A stretch of DNA of 64,000 nucleotides from Sinorhizobium meliloti (GCF_035610345.1 NZ_CP141213.1:1736001-1800000), one strand, 5' to 3'; counted from the stretch's first letter, positions 27,439 through 37,363 are shown. Numbers and translations: made by a program. Notes: generated from the letters alone by a model not told the origin.

Positions 27439-27870
27439 TTAAAGGTTGAACACCGAATTAATCTCAACCACTTCCGTCTTTTGGCGCCAGCGAAGGAGCG
27501 TCCGGACGTCGGCAGCTTCGATCAGGTGCCTTTGGGCGTAGAAATGCTCGTGCAGCGGGTACATTCGCGCACGGGACGGGTTGTTGGGAATCACCGCACA
27601 ATGCCCTTGTCGACGATGGCGTCGCGCAGACGATAACGCGGTGTAGGCCATGACGACCTCGGCGGGCAGGCCCTCGATCAGGGCGTCGGCTTGCGGCGCA
27701 TCGCCCTTCTGGCCTGCGGTGAGTGTGACCGAGACCTCGCAGGCCATGTGGATTTTGGTGTTCAAGCCGCCGCGCGAGCGGCCAAGGGCCTGATCTTCAC
27801 CCGCTTTTTGCGCCTTCGGCGTGCTGATGGGCGCGGATGATGGTGGAATCGACTATCAGGTAGCACATGG
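27439..27870 (-). mobile_element. IS5-family transposase fragment, frameshifted
   Basis: Read leftwards: YLIVDSTIIRAHQHAEGA (DDE region), EDQALGRSRGGLNTKIHMAC, VTLTAGQKGDAPQADALIEGLPAEVVMA, then shifted frames with AVIPNNPSRARMYPL and FYAQRHLIE. These are consecutive conserved blocks of IS5-type transposases. Small insertions and deletions break the frame at several points, and both ends are missing. Confidence 0.82.
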
Positions 27871-28066
27871 CGATCTCCTGTCGGTTATTCAGCATGGCTC
27901 CTATGCCGAACCCACACGCCAAATTGTCATATAACCGTACGCGACGCCGGCGAAAGCACCCTCACATCTTCGAGCGAAAGATAACGAGACACTCGCGCCA
28001 TAGTCCATTATGTCTATGCTCGTGCCGCACTTGGCCTCTTAATGGAACGCGGCCGGACTGGGAGAA

Positions 28067-29821
28067 ATGCCTCACACACCACTTATTGCCACCCTCGTTG
28101 CCGGCCTTGGGCTGGCCTTCATTTTCGGCACTGTGGCAAATCGACTTCACCTATCGCCGCTGGTTGGCTACCTCTTGGCAGGTGTTTTGATCGGCCCGTT
28201 TACGCCTGGCTTTGTTGCAGATCAATCGCTGGCGCGCCAACTCGCCGAGCTTGGTGTTATCCTGCTGATGTTTGGCATAGGGCTACATTTCTCCATCCAC
28301 GACTTACTTTCCGTGCGGACTATCGCGCTTCCTGGGGCTCTCGGCCAAATGGCTCTGGTGACAACGCTCGGGTTCATCGTGGCGCAAGCGATCGGATGGC
28401 CAATTGCAGCCGGCGTGGTGTTCGGGTTGGCACTCTCGGTTGCAAGCACGGTCGTGGTACTAAGGGCCCTCCAGGAAAAGCGACAACTCGAAACCGATGG
28501 AGGGCGTATTGCCGTCGGGTGGCTGGTCGTCGAAGACGTCGCCATGATCCTCGCCCTCGTATTATTGCCGGCCTTCGCTGGCAGTCTTGGCGGCAGCACA
28601 ACTCGGCCGAGTTCAGGCGATGGCGGCCTCTTCACGTTTCTTGAGCCGCAAACTGTGTCCGGCGCGCTTGCACTTGCGTTGACCAAGTTGACTGCCTTTT
28701 TTGCTGCGATGGCTATCTTCGGCCGGCGCGTCATTCCGTGGGTACTGCACTATGTTGCTCACACCGGTTCTCGAGAGCTTTTCCGTCTGGCGGTACTGGC
28801 GATTGCCCTGGGAGTCGCTTTCGGAGCAGCTGAACTGTTCGGTGTCTCCTTCGCTCTTGGCGCATTTTTCGCGGGAATGATCCTCGCGGAATCACAGTTG
28901 AGCCAAAGGGCCGCTCAGGAAACGCTGCCGCTCCGCGACGCATTTGCCGTGCTCTTCTTTGTCTCGGTAGGCATGTTGTTCAACCCCATGATTCTGGTGG
29001 AGCAGCCGCTGCTCGTCGGAGCAACATTCCTGATCATCGTGATTGGCAATGCTACAGCCGCGTCCGCGATCGCCATCATGTTCGGCTATTCCCTGCCTGT
29101 AGCTCTGACACTCGGCCTCAGCCTCGCACAGATCGGCGAGTTCTCCTTCATACTTGCGGCGCTGGGAGTTGAACTCAAGCTTCTTCCGGAGGCAGGACGG
29201 GACCTGGTGCTTGCCGGAGCGATCCTGTCCATTCTCATCAACCCTCTTCTATTCGCCGGATTCGGTCGCCTAACGCCACGGCTCAAGCAACGCGAGCCGG
29301 TCGGCGCCGTACAAGAAGACCGCAAAACAGACACACCCGAGCTCACGGGTACCCGTCTCACCCACCATGCTGTCCTTGTCGGCTATGGGCGGGTTGGGAG
29401 CCTGGTTGCAGAGACGTTGCAAAAAGCACGGTTGCCTTACCTGATAATTGAGGAGCGGCAAGCGGTTGCCGATCAACTTCGGGCGCTTGGCGCCGAAGTC
29501 ATTATTGGGAATGCCGCTCAGCCCGGATTACTTGAGGCGGCCAACGTTGGCGCAGCCAAATGGTTGATCAGCGCCATTCCAAGTCCGTTCGAAAGTGGCA
29601 ACCTCATCGAGCGCGCCCGCACAGTGAATCCGACACTCGAGATCATCGCCCGCGCGCATTCCGACGCTGAGGTCGATTACCTGACAAGGTTGGGAGCGAA
29701 CCTCATCATCATGGGCGAGCGGGAGATCGCGCGGAGCATCTCGGAACATATTTTGAGCCGCATTGATGTATCCGCAGCTCCCAATCCTAACGAAGGCCAA
29801 ACAGGCCGCATATCAGAATAA
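28067..29821 (+). CDS. Monovalent cation:proton antiporter, CPA2 family (YbaL/KefB-like) with RCK domain
   Basis: 584 residues. About twelve membrane helices fill residues 1-395, starting LIATLVAGLGLAFIFGTVANRL and including the family block LLMFGIGLHFSIHDLL and the pore-lining GVVFGLALSVASTVVVLRAL. The cytoplasmic RCK/TrkA-N domain begins about residue 425 with HHAVLVGYGRVGSLVAETL, a Rossmann nucleotide-binding loop, and ends near residue 545. It probably exchanges K+ or Na+ for H+, under nucleotide control. A short tail ends GQTGRISE. It is transcribed alone between an IS5 relic and a 1-kb region without genes. Confidence 0.92.
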   Translation: MPHTPLIATLVAGLGLAFIFGTVANRLHLSPLVGYLLAGVLIGPFTPGFVADQSLARQLAELGVILLMFGIGLHFSIHDLLSVRTIALPGALGQMALVTTLGFIVAQAIGWPIAAGVVFGLALSVASTVVVLRALQEKRQLETDGGRIAVGWLVVEDVAMILALVLLPAFAGSLGGSTTRPSSGDGGLFTFLEPQTVSGALALALTKLTAFFAAMAIFGRRVIPWVLHYVAHTGSRELFRLAVLAIALGVAFGAAELFGVSFALGAFFAGMILAESQLSQRAAQETLPLRDAFAVLFFVSVGMLFNPMILVEQPLLVGATFLIIVIGNATAASAIAIMFGYSLPVALTLGLSLAQIGEFSFILAALGVELKLLPEAGRDLVLAGAILSILINPLLFAGFGRLTPRLKQREPVGAVQEDRKTDTPELTGTRLTHHAVLVGYGRVGSLVAETLQKARLPYLIIEERQAVADQLRALGAEVIIGNAAQPGLLEAANVGAAKWLISAIPSPFESGNLIERARTVNPTLEIIARAHSDAEVDYLTRLGANLIIMGEREIARSISEHILSRIDVSAAPNPNEGQTGRISE

Positions 29822-30861
29822 GCTTGCGCTGAACTTCGGACCGGTCCCTCGCCTTAATGTGAGCAGAACTTGAGACCCCGCCATTCAACTTCTGGCGCAG
29901 TTGAAGGGAGCGGCGGAAAGCATGTGGCAAGCTGTCTTCTGAACGCCGTGCCGCCGAAATTCGCAGGAGACTGGTGTTCTATAACGTCCCGGACGCAGAA
30001 TCCTGGAAGGGTCGCTATGGTCGCTTGGTCGGAGAAACCGGACTATCCCACCTCGAAGAGGCAGACCGCGCCGATCTGGATTGGAGGTCGAGGCAGCGCT
30101 CGCATGGCACGATGGAGATCCGCGGCCAACGATCGTCACACCGTTGCTCGACTGCAAGCATCTGCGCGAACAGCTTGCGATCGCCGAGCAGTTCATGAGT
30201 GTGGGGATCTCGCGCGGGTGGTCGCCACGGTTTCAGAGGCCGGAGGAGTGACCCAGCCAAATGTGGACGCTTGTTCTCCCGTCCGACCGGACGGACTCTC
30301 CATTGCCAGATTCGACGAGCAATTCCCTTTGGTATGTTATGTGATCCTTTGGTGAATATTCAGGAACGTTTTCGACGAGGCAATGCGCCATCTGCGCGTC
30401 GGCAAGGTCGTCGTCGATCGGCGGTCGCGCACCCGCATGGCATGGGGGCGCAAAGACTGCAGCGTGCCGCTCTGGTCCCGACTGCCAGACTGATCCGAAA
30501 TTGGAAGCGCCGGTTGGACTGCGCGGCGAGCAGAACTTCCTGTTTCCGCACCGGGGCGGAACGCTATGGATTCTGAACAAGAGCTGAGCCTGGCTCCGCT
30601 ATCGCTCGGAATTTGCCAACGACCGCGCCTCATAGCGAGCACGCATGCTGGCGCGCAAGCGCTTGCACCGTCTTGCGAGCTCCTGCACAATGCCACACGT
30701 GCCCAAGTGGCGTTACTGGGGCAGTAAAGCGAGCGCAGATGACCGTCATAAATAGGTGCGTCTTGAAGACTGGGCCCCATGTCTGCTGTTTTGCCTCCAT
30801 CGTGTAAATAGGATACCGATGACCCTTGAGGGTCTGCGCGCACCGAGAGGGAAGCGAGAAG
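29822..30861. other. One-kilobase region without a supported gene
   Basis: A protein-like reading (EAMRHLRVGKVVVDRRSRTR, then WGRKDCSVPLWSRLPD and stop) occurs on the + strand at about 30364-30495 but has no credible start and I do not recognise it. Other frames overlap and lack ribosome binding sites. The region probably consists of gene debris; its 3' end holds the promoter of the histidine kinase gene. Confidence 0.4.
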
Positions 30862-32058
30862 ATGGAAGCGGTGAAGGTGCCCACGCCCGACGTTTCGGCG
30901 GTTTACACGGTCGACCTGAGTGAGCGGCCAGTGCCACGCGGCGATGCCGCGCAGGAGAAGGCCGCACTTCTTCAGCTCGCCGGACGCATGCACGATGCGC
31001 CTGGAGAAATGCTCCCAAAATTCGTCGAACTCGCCATGGAGCTGACAGGCGCGATTTCCGCGGGTGTCAGCCTGCTCGAACAGACAGAGTCGTTCCCGGT
31101 GTTCCGCTGGCATAATCTGAAGGGAATTCTGTCGCCGTTCAACGGGGCGACTACTCCCCGCGATTACTCGCCGTGTGGTATTACGCTCGACCGCAGCGCA
31201 CCAACACTGGCGATCCATCCGGAACGCGTCTATAACTGGATACCAGCGGGCTTGTCGCTGCCAGAGGTTTTGCTCGTTCCCCTATATATGGGACGGACGG
31301 AGCCACTCGGGACCCTTTGGGTCGTCGCCAACAGGATCGGGTATTTCCACTGCGGTCACGGAGCCACGCTGCAGGAGCTTGCCGATTTCATCGGTATAGC
31401 ACTGAAGGTGGCCCGATCCGAACAGGAACTCCAGCAGGCGCTTGAACAGCAGGAACTGCTCACCAGAGAGATGAGCCACAGGCTCAAAAACCTTTTCGCC
31501 ATCGTAGACGGCATAATCCGCATTAGCGCCCGAAGCACGGACAGCAAGGATGATTTAGTCGCGCTGTTGTCTGGCAGGTTGCATGCGCTCGCCGCTGCAC
31601 ATTCCTTGGTGAAGCCATCTTTTAGCGACGTCCAAGGGGCGGCCTCCAATCTTGCGGACCTAATGGGCATCGTCATCGAGCCCCACAAGCCTGCGGCCAT
31701 TCCCGGCAAGAGCGGGTTCTCTCTTGAAGGCCCTACCATTCTATGCGGCGAGCAATCGGTCAACGGACTTGCCCTAGTCTTCCATGAGCTGGCGACCAAT
31801 GCGGCCAAATACGGGGCGCTGTGCGGCGACAATGGCAGGGTGGACATTGTCTGGCAGATCAACGGCGACGACCTGAGCATCACTTGGAATGAAGAGGGGG
31901 AGAGAGAAATATCCTCCCCTCCTGCTTCCAAGGGCTTCGGCAGCACGTTGGTGGAGGCGACTGTGATCCGCCAATTCGGCGGTACCCTCAACTATGACTG
32001 GCGACCGACCGGTTTATCAGTGAACATCATCTTGCCATTGTCCCGTCTGGCACAATAG
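30862..32058 (+). CDS. HWE-family sensor histidine kinase with GAF-like input domain
   Basis: 398 residues. Residues ~30-185 form a GAF-like sensory domain (FVELAMELTGAISAGVSLLE, ...VLLVPLYMGRTEPLGTLWVVA). A helical linker rich in Gln/Glu leads to the H-box EMSHRLKNLFAIVDGI, phospho-acceptor H206. The kinase core shows the HWE signature: VFHELATNAAKYGAL (N-box) and DIVWQINGDDLSITWNEEGE (W-x-E region), with GFGSTLVEATVIRQFGG at the G-box. It is soluble, with no membrane segment. No response regulator gene lies beside it, so the partner is unknown. The ATG at 30862 is preferred over a TTG 36 bp upstream. Confidence 0.9.
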   Translation: MEAVKVPTPDVSAVYTVDLSERPVPRGDAAQEKAALLQLAGRMHDAPGEMLPKFVELAMELTGAISAGVSLLEQTESFPVFRWHNLKGILSPFNGATTPRDYSPCGITLDRSAPTLAIHPERVYNWIPAGLSLPEVLLVPLYMGRTEPLGTLWVVANRIGYFHCGHGATLQELADFIGIALKVARSEQELQQALEQQELLTREMSHRLKNLFAIVDGIIRISARSTDSKDDLVALLSGRLHALAAAHSLVKPSFSDVQGAASNLADLMGIVIEPHKPAAIPGKSGFSLEGPTILCGEQSVNGLALVFHELATNAAKYGALCGDNGRVDIVWQINGDDLSITWNEEGEREISSPPASKGFGSTLVEATVIRQFGGTLNYDWRPTGLSVNIILPLSRLAQ

Positions 32059-32111
32059 CACCGTCCGGCTACCCTCGAAAATTAAGCTGACATCCGCGTA
32101 TGTGAGCTCTC

Positions 32112-32300
32112 ATGCTGCAAGAGCGCGCGCCACAGTTCTGGTCAAGAGAGCTGTTACAGAGGACTTCATCATCTGCCTGGAGGCGGAGGGAAATTCCAAT
32201 CTCTGAAGCGGCACTTGCGGCCAAATACGGCCTTAGGCCGACGAATATCAGGAAAAATGGAGCTATCAGCCGGCTTCCCTTAACCGCTCGCAGTTAGGCA
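32112..32300 (+). pseudogene. Decayed MucR/Ros-family regulator
   Basis: In shifting frames the sequence reads VKRAVTEDFIICLEAEG, KFQSLKRHLR, AAKYGLRP and RLPLTARS, matching the zinc-finger region and the following blocks of the MucR gene at 26037-26504. Two or more frameshifts and the loss of both ends make it non-functional. It is probably a diverged paralogue rather than a recent copy, since the intact gene differs at many positions. Confidence 0.75.
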
Positions 32301-32559
32301 CGGCAGCGACCAGAATGCCTTCCAAGCAAGAGATGAGAATCACTCCAACCCTCGTTTTCGAGTCGGCTGGGGCGATCACGAACCCGCGACTTTTTCGGTC
32401 GGAAGTTCTTCCAGTGGATTACGCCCATTCTTGCGGAACAGTGGTAGCCGCTGACACCTGATGGTGAGCACTCGCCAGGCCCTCTCCGTTCCAGCGCGGG
32501 GAGCCAAACGCGTTTCCGACCGCCGATCTCCCGCAGCTGCGGGAGATCGGGGCTACTTA

Positions 32560-33471
32560 CTAGCCGGCCCGACGCGTGGCGCCAGTCGTGACCAGAGTAC
32601 GTGGCGTTCCAAACGCACCACCGAACCAAGCTGCGACCGCGCCAACAACGAGGGAGAAGAAGCCCAAGATGGCCCCGCTAGAAACTGCGGTGGCGGCAGT
32701 ATCGGCGGCTTCGGTCGCCTGTTGTTTGGCGCGTTCGATCGAGGCCTTGTAGCTCTCTTCGTATTGTTGAACCTGCGCGCGTGCCTGGTCCACCGGAATG
32801 TTCTGTGCCTTTGCAATGGCATCAGCAGCACGATTTCGTGCTTCTTCCGCGGTCGCCTCGTCGCCGGTGACTGCTGCCTGCACAGCGGCGACTGCTGCGT
32901 CGCGGAGTGCTGCCGGATCGTTTCCCCCCGTCGCACTTCTTACCTGCCGCTCGATGTCGGCCATTGGATCCGCGGACGTGGCGATTGCCGGTGCGGCGGC
33001 AGAGGTGACTGTGGCGGCAGTCTTGCCGACGCCCCCGATGATGCTACTCAGACCGCTGAAGGCGCCACCCACCAACGCGCCGACGGAGGTCGTAAGGAGA
33101 TAAAGAACGATCAATGTCGTGACGGCCCAACTCGTCAGCCCATGGTAACTTCCCGTCGTTTTGCTGGGGCGGCCGGAAACCCTGCTGGCGATATATCCGC
33201 CGACGAAGGCCGCAACTATGCCAGAGACGACGAACCAGAGACCGCCGGCAATCGAAAAAGTGCTTGGGTTTGGGTTGTCGTTCGTTGTCGGATCGATCAC
33301 GGCGGCTCCGATGCCGACGCCCAAGAGGTTCAGCAGAAATTGGACCGCAAGCGCGAGCGCGACACCCGCAAGCACCGCTCCCCATGAGATTTCGTTGATG
33401 ACGGTATTTGCCGAGAGATCAGGCGCGTAAACGGTCTCGCGGGTTTGATGAACGGCGACAGGATCGCTCAT
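32560..33471 (-). CDS. Membrane protein of unknown function (rhizobial 'PhnA-like' type)
   Basis: 303 residues from MSDPVAVHQTRETVY (33471), chosen because GGGAGGA lies just upstream. Three or four membrane segments: ISWGAVLAGVALALAVQFLL, AGGLWFVVSGIVAAFVGGYIA, WAVTTLIVLYLLTTSVGALVGG and, near the C-terminus, GAILGFFSLVVGAVAAWFGGAFG. Between the third and the last lies a long Ala-rich helical, charged segment (DEATAEEARNRAADAIAKAQ), probably a coiled coil. Similar proteins are called 'PhnA-like' in rhizobial genomes without known function. Monocistronic. Confidence 0.8.
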   Translation of the reverse strand: MSDPVAVHQTRETVYAPDLSANTVINEISWGAVLAGVALALAVQFLLNLLGVGIGAAVIDPTTNDNPNPSTFSIAGGLWFVVSGIVAAFVGGYIASRVSGRPSKTTGSYHGLTSWAVTTLIVLYLLTTSVGALVGGAFSGLSSIIGGVGKTAATVTSAAAPAIATSADPMADIERQVRSATGGNDPAALRDAAVAAVQAAVTGDEATAEEARNRAADAIAKAQNIPVDQARAQVQQYEESYKASIERAKQQATEAADTAATAVSSGAILGFFSLVVGAVAAWFGGAFGTPRTLVTTGATRRAG

Positions 33472-34088
33472 GATGGTGTTCCTCCCTTTATGCAACTTGT
33501 CTAAACTAAGTCCCTGCAAAAGAGTTCCTTGGCCGCGGTGGTGGGCAAGCTCACCTAGATCGATCCGGGGAGCAGACTGCTATGCCAAACACCGTCCATC
33601 GTCGGCCCTCTCCCTGATCCCCTCAATCGAGGGATGCCTCAACTTCCGCTCATCGGTCCCACGCCCGATACTCGCCCCCACTGAAATGATCATCGAGGAA
33701 GGGCTCCGCCGTAGTTGCGAAGCCGCTGAGCTCCTCACCAAGAGGTTTGTTTTTGTGTCAGTCTGGGCCTGCGCGAAGGACCTGCTCCGCAAGATCGGGG
33801 TTTTCCCGGGTGGGCACCTGCTACATTCTTGCAGGGCGTTCTCGCTGCAGCGATGACGATGTGGCTACGTTGCTAGAAAATTGGACACAGTCTCTACCAG
33901 TTTTGCTGGGGAACGGCTTTTCTAGCATAATGCCGTTCGGGACACTTCTGGACGCCCGAGCCTAGAAAGCCGTGTCCCGGCGACACGCGCGTCCCCCTAA
34001 CCGGCAGGTGAATCCAGCACTGCTGAACGCATCTTCAATTTCCACCAGCATCAGCGTTTCGTCGCCGGCAAGCTGCGCAGCTCTCCCG
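33472..34088. other. Intergenic region with a possible receiver-domain relic
   Basis: About 600 bp. On the minus strand at 33965-34078 the reading GDETLMLVEIEDAFSSAGFTC resembles the first strand and helix of response regulator receiver domains and ends in a stop soon after; it may be a 5' relic of such a gene. The rest (33500-33960) shows no recognisable gene. Confidence 0.35.
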
Positions 34089-35234
34089 TCATGATGTCGA
34101 GACGGCTTCCGCGCCGAGAGTCTTGAGCTGCTCGATGGAGGCAATCCCCATCAATGCAAGGCTGATCGCAATCTCCCGCTCGAGGATGGCGATCACCTCG
34201 GCCACGCCCGCCTGCCCGGCGGCCGAGAGGCCATAGGTATAAGCTCGGCCAAGCATCACGCCGTCTGCGCCGAGTGCGATCGCCTTGATGACGTCCGCGC
34301 CCCGGAGGATGCCGCCGTCAAGCATAAGGCAGAAGTCGGTTCCCACGGCGGCGCGAATGCTCGGCAGGGCGCGGATCGTGCTCGGGGCACCGTCGAGTTG
34401 ACGTCCGCCGTGGTTGGAAATCACCACCCCATCGCAACCGAGATCGCGAGCGCGCACGGCATCCGCGGGCGTGAGAACGCCTTTAATTACGAGCTTGCCC
34501 GTCCAGCGTTCGCGTAGCGAGGCGATGTCCCTCCACGACAGCGTCTTGTCAATTCGGCGCGAGAGATTGGCCGCCTGCTCAAGCGCGCCGCGACCGAATT
34601 CCGGCCGGTGCTCGATAGCCCTGACCGACGGCATGCCGGCAAGGGCCACCTGTGCGAGCCAGCGCGGCTTCAGCGCGAGACGGGCGAAGAGATCCGGCGT
34701 CACCCGCGTCAACGATCGGAAGCCGTTTCGCACATCCCGTTCGCGAATGCCCGTAATGGCTGTGTCCACCGTTACGAACAGGGTATCGACGCCGGCCTGT
34801 TCTGCCGCTTGGAGCAATTCCTCGCATAGCGAGCGATCCTCCAGCACATAGAGCTGGAAATGCAGCGGCCCTTCCGTGACGGTGCGAAGGTCGGCTAGTG
34901 AAGCGATGGAAAAGGTTGAAAGGCAGAAGGGGATGCCCGCGGCATGCGCCGCCTGCACGGCCTTGACCTCGCCCTTGCCGGCATAAAGACCGAGGAAGCC
35001 GACCGGCCCGAGCATGAACGGCAGGGGATGACGTTTCCCGAGATAAGCCGTGGAAAGGTCCTGCGGCTGCGGCTCGACTAGCACGTTCTGGCGCAGGGTT
35101 ATGCGGGAGAAGTCCGAGCGATTCGCCCGCATCGTCTCCTCCTCGAAGGAGCCGCCGTCTATATAGTCGAAGAAGATCTTCGGCAGCCGCCGTCGGGCGA
35201 GATCGCGAAAGTCGTGGATGTTGACCAGCGCCAT
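34089..35234 (-). CDS. FMN-dependent alpha-hydroxy-acid oxidizing protein (LldD family)
   Basis: 381 residues, the standard length. Family features: HDFRDLARRRLPKIFFDYIDGGS at the N-terminus, MLGPVGFLGLYAG, FQLYVLEDR, LVIKGVLTPADAVRARDLGCDGVVISNHGGRQLDGAPS (Lys of VIKG, catalytic His and Arg of NHGGRQ) and DGGILRGADVIKAIALGADGVMLGR (FMN phosphate site). It oxidises a 2-hydroxy acid (lactate, mandelate, glycolate or other) to the 2-oxo acid. It is the last gene of the leftward operon, one base after the preceding stop, which suggests that the substrate is a hydroxy acid made by the dehydrogenases encoded upstream. Confidence 0.92.
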   Translation of the reverse strand: MALVNIHDFRDLARRRLPKIFFDYIDGGSFEEETMRANRSDFSRITLRQNVLVEPQPQDLSTAYLGKRHPLPFMLGPVGFLGLYAGKGEVKAVQAAHAAGIPFCLSTFSIASLADLRTVTEGPLHFQLYVLEDRSLCEELLQAAEQAGVDTLFVTVDTAITGIRERDVRNGFRSLTRVTPDLFARLALKPRWLAQVALAGMPSVRAIEHRPEFGRGALEQAANLSRRIDKTLSWRDIASLRERWTGKLVIKGVLTPADAVRARDLGCDGVVISNHGGRQLDGAPSTIRALPSIRAAVGTDFCLMLDGGILRGADVIKAIALGADGVMLGRAYTYGLSAAGQAGVAEVIAILEREIAISLALMGIASIEQLKTLGAEAVSTS

Positions 35235-35235
35235 G

Positions 35236-36528
35236 TCAGCCGTTGTCCGGATCGATTGTGTCGATGAATCTTGAAATTAAATCGTCTCCCGCAGCCGGCT
35301 CGCTTCCGGCCATCACCGCGACGGAGAAGCCTATCAGGGAGGAAATCGCGTTATGAGTCGTTGCGCCGGCCCGCAGGTTCATCACCAGCGTCGGGCAGAG
35401 GAAAAGGCCAAGCCGGATGACCCGACGCCAGTCGGCCGGAAGCATGCCCCGCGCCTTCAGTTCGTGGAGCAGTGGACGCCATACTGCCTCTGCCTTTACG
35501 TCGAGAAGCGCCCGCCTGGCGGGACTTGGCATGAAGTCGGTCGTGACGCGGAGCAGACTACCATCGAGCATTACGCTTGCCGTGTAGTGCTCAGCCGCCA
35601 TGGCAGGATCGTAGAGCCACAGCGGATGAGCGAGGGTGTTATGAAAGGTCGTCTTCACTTCGGCGAGCAATGTCGGGATGTTCTCGCCGGCAAAGGCGGG
35701 ATCGAAAAAAGACAAGCGTGCCCTGTCATCGCGCTCCTCGTACCAGACATTCGCGTTGTGGGCATCGCCATGCGCGACCACTCCCCCGGCATCGGTCAGC
35801 CGCGAGGGGTTCAGCCGCTCATGCGCGGCATCGAAGAGAGCACCGAGGCTGTCGCGGTATTCGATGCCGTTCACCACAAAACGGCAGTGCGAAAGCGTCT
35901 CCCAATCGATCGTCAGGTTTGGAAAGGTAAAGTCCTTGTCGACATAGAAGCTCGCCATTCGCCCGCCCGGATAGGTACCTGCCGAAGGGTCGATGAGCCG
36001 TTCGTAAAAAAGCCGGTGGATCGGCTCGGCCGCAACCTCCCCCGCATTCACCGGATGCAGCGTATCGAGATAGACCTGAAGCACGGCTTCGCTCAGCCTG
36101 CGTTCGGCCTCAACAGCCCTTTCCCTCGCGGCAGCATCGTCATTCAGATCCAGCGCTCGCAGCACATCGGAAAAGCGCGGATCAGTGCGTCGGCGATAGA
36201 CGAGGATCTGTTCGCCCGGAAGAGTCGATATCAGCAATGGCTGATCTACGGGAAGTCCGGCGCGGGCCAGGATGTCGGCGCGGTAATATTCGCCGCTCAT
36301 GGCCTCCTCGCCTTCTTCCTGATGGAACTTGAAAAAGAACGCGCCATCTTCGGTATCGAAGAATCCATTGAGGGAATTGAGGCTATACTGGTCGTGATTG
36401 ATCGCGACGTTCTTTGCCTCGATCCCGAAAAGGTCGCGCAGCAGCTCGGCCAGCAACTGTTCCGCCACGCCGTCTCCGGTTTTGGCGATCTTCCTAATTT
36501 GTGCGGTGCGGCTCGTGGCCTGGCTCAT
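35236..36528 (-). CDS. APH-fold (aminoglycoside phosphotransferase-like) protein of unknown substrate
   Basis: 430 residues from MSQATSRTAQIRK (36528). The Brenner catalytic motif VAHGDAHNANVW and the metal-binding FFDPAFAG are both visible, so an ATP-dependent small-molecule kinase is likely. Upstream, LNGFFDTEDGAFFFKFHQEEGEE carries the nucleotide-binding Lys. The N-terminal ~35 residues and the length are unusual for simple APH enzymes. It is encoded between the GntR regulator and the hydroxy-acid oxidase, with almost no gap on the 3' side, so it should act in this pathway, perhaps phosphorylating a diol or sugar-like intermediate. I do not know a named family for it. Confidence 0.8.
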   Translation of the reverse strand: MSQATSRTAQIRKIAKTGDGVAEQLLAELLRDLFGIEAKNVAINHDQYSLNSLNGFFDTEDGAFFFKFHQEEGEEAMSGEYYRADILARAGLPVDQPLLISTLPGEQILVYRRRTDPRFSDVLRALDLNDDAAARERAVEAERRLSEAVLQVYLDTLHPVNAGEVAAEPIHRLFYERLIDPSAGTYPGGRMASFYVDKDFTFPNLTIDWETLSHCRFVVNGIEYRDSLGALFDAAHERLNPSRLTDAGGVVAHGDAHNANVWYEERDDRARLSFFDPAFAGENIPTLLAEVKTTFHNTLAHPLWLYDPAMAAEHYTASVMLDGSLLRVTTDFMPSPARRALLDVKAEAVWRPLLHELKARGMLPADWRRVIRLGLFLCPTLVMNLRAGATTHNAISSLIGFSVAVMAGSEPAAGDDLISRFIDTIDPDNG

Positions 36529-36568
36529 AGCGTTCTTTCCGAATGGGTCTTTTGGATAGGAACGGCGG

Positions 36569-37300
36569 TCACTTGCCGCCGTGCAGATAGCGGCTGCCGA
36601 GCGAATAACGGCTGCCGACATAGGTGAAGGTATTCACAGTTGCGACGACCGGTCCTGTCCAGGTCTTGCGGTGCAGGACCAGGCAGCAGTCACCCGGGCG
36701 AATGTTCAGCAGACGAGCCTGGTCAGCACTGGCCGGCAGAGCGCTGATGAGGTGCTCCACCTCGGTCAGCGGGGTTGCGTTCTGCAGGTAGTCATAAGTG
36801 GCGACTGCGGCAAAGTCCTGGTCGACATAGCCGGAAACGAGGGTGGGATTGACATAGCGCTCCTCGAGCTGGACCGGCAGGTCGTTTTCGAAATGAATGA
36901 CTACGGAATGGTCGACGGGCTTCACCGCCTCAAACTCGAAGGCGATCAGAAGCTCTGGTTCCGGTCGTGCAATGCGCTCGAGCACGAACACCTCGGCGCG
37001 GTGCCGGCTACCGCGCGCTCTGATCTCGGCGATGATGTTGCTGATTTCGATCAACGTCGACTGGGGCCGCGGCGGAGCGACAAAGGTGCCGACGCCCTGA
37101 ATGCGGCGCAGATGCCCCTCCGAAGTGAGCTCCCGCAGCGCCCGGTGAACGGTCATACGGGACACGCCGAGTGCCATAACGAGTTCGTTCTCGGACGGAA
37201 GCCGGCTGTTGCGCGCCCACTTGCCGCTGCCGATGTTGCCAAGGACGAAGTCCTTCACCTTGGCGTAGAGCGGCGATGCAGAATCTGAAAGCGTATTCAT
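36569..37300 (-). CDS. GntR-family regulator, HutC subfamily (UTRA domain)
   Basis: 243 residues. Winged helix at about 10-75 (LYAKVKDFVLGNIGSGKWARNSRLPSENELVMALGVSRMTVHRALRELTSEG), then a UTRA ligand domain with EISNIIAEIRARGSRHRAEVFVLE, LEERYVNPTLVSGY and a C-terminal GDCCLVLHRKTW block. HutC-type repressors bind small effectors such as urocanate. It is embedded in the operon that it probably controls. Two copies of TGTCTATACATAT, the HutC-type core, lie in the promoter regions of the ABC importer operon and of the SDR/aminotransferase pair, making a local regulon likely. Confidence 0.92.
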   Translation of the reverse strand: MNTLSDSASPLYAKVKDFVLGNIGSGKWARNSRLPSENELVMALGVSRMTVHRALRELTSEGHLRRIQGVGTFVAPPRPQSTLIEISNIIAEIRARGSRHRAEVFVLERIARPEPELLIAFEFEAVKPVDHSVVIHFENDLPVQLEERYVNPTLVSGYVDQDFAAVATYDYLQNATPLTEVEHLISALPASADQARLLNIRPGDCCLVLHRKTWTGPVVATVNTFTYVGSRYSLGSRYLHGGK

Positions 37301-37363
37301 GGTTCACTGCCTCCACCGCCGCCTTAAATGAGCCGGCACCCGGAATGACATGACGGACCGGAC

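Noticed and set aside
35353..36627. 424-codon + strand open frame opposite the APH-fold gene
   Set aside because: Antisense shadow of a supported gene with catalytic motifs.
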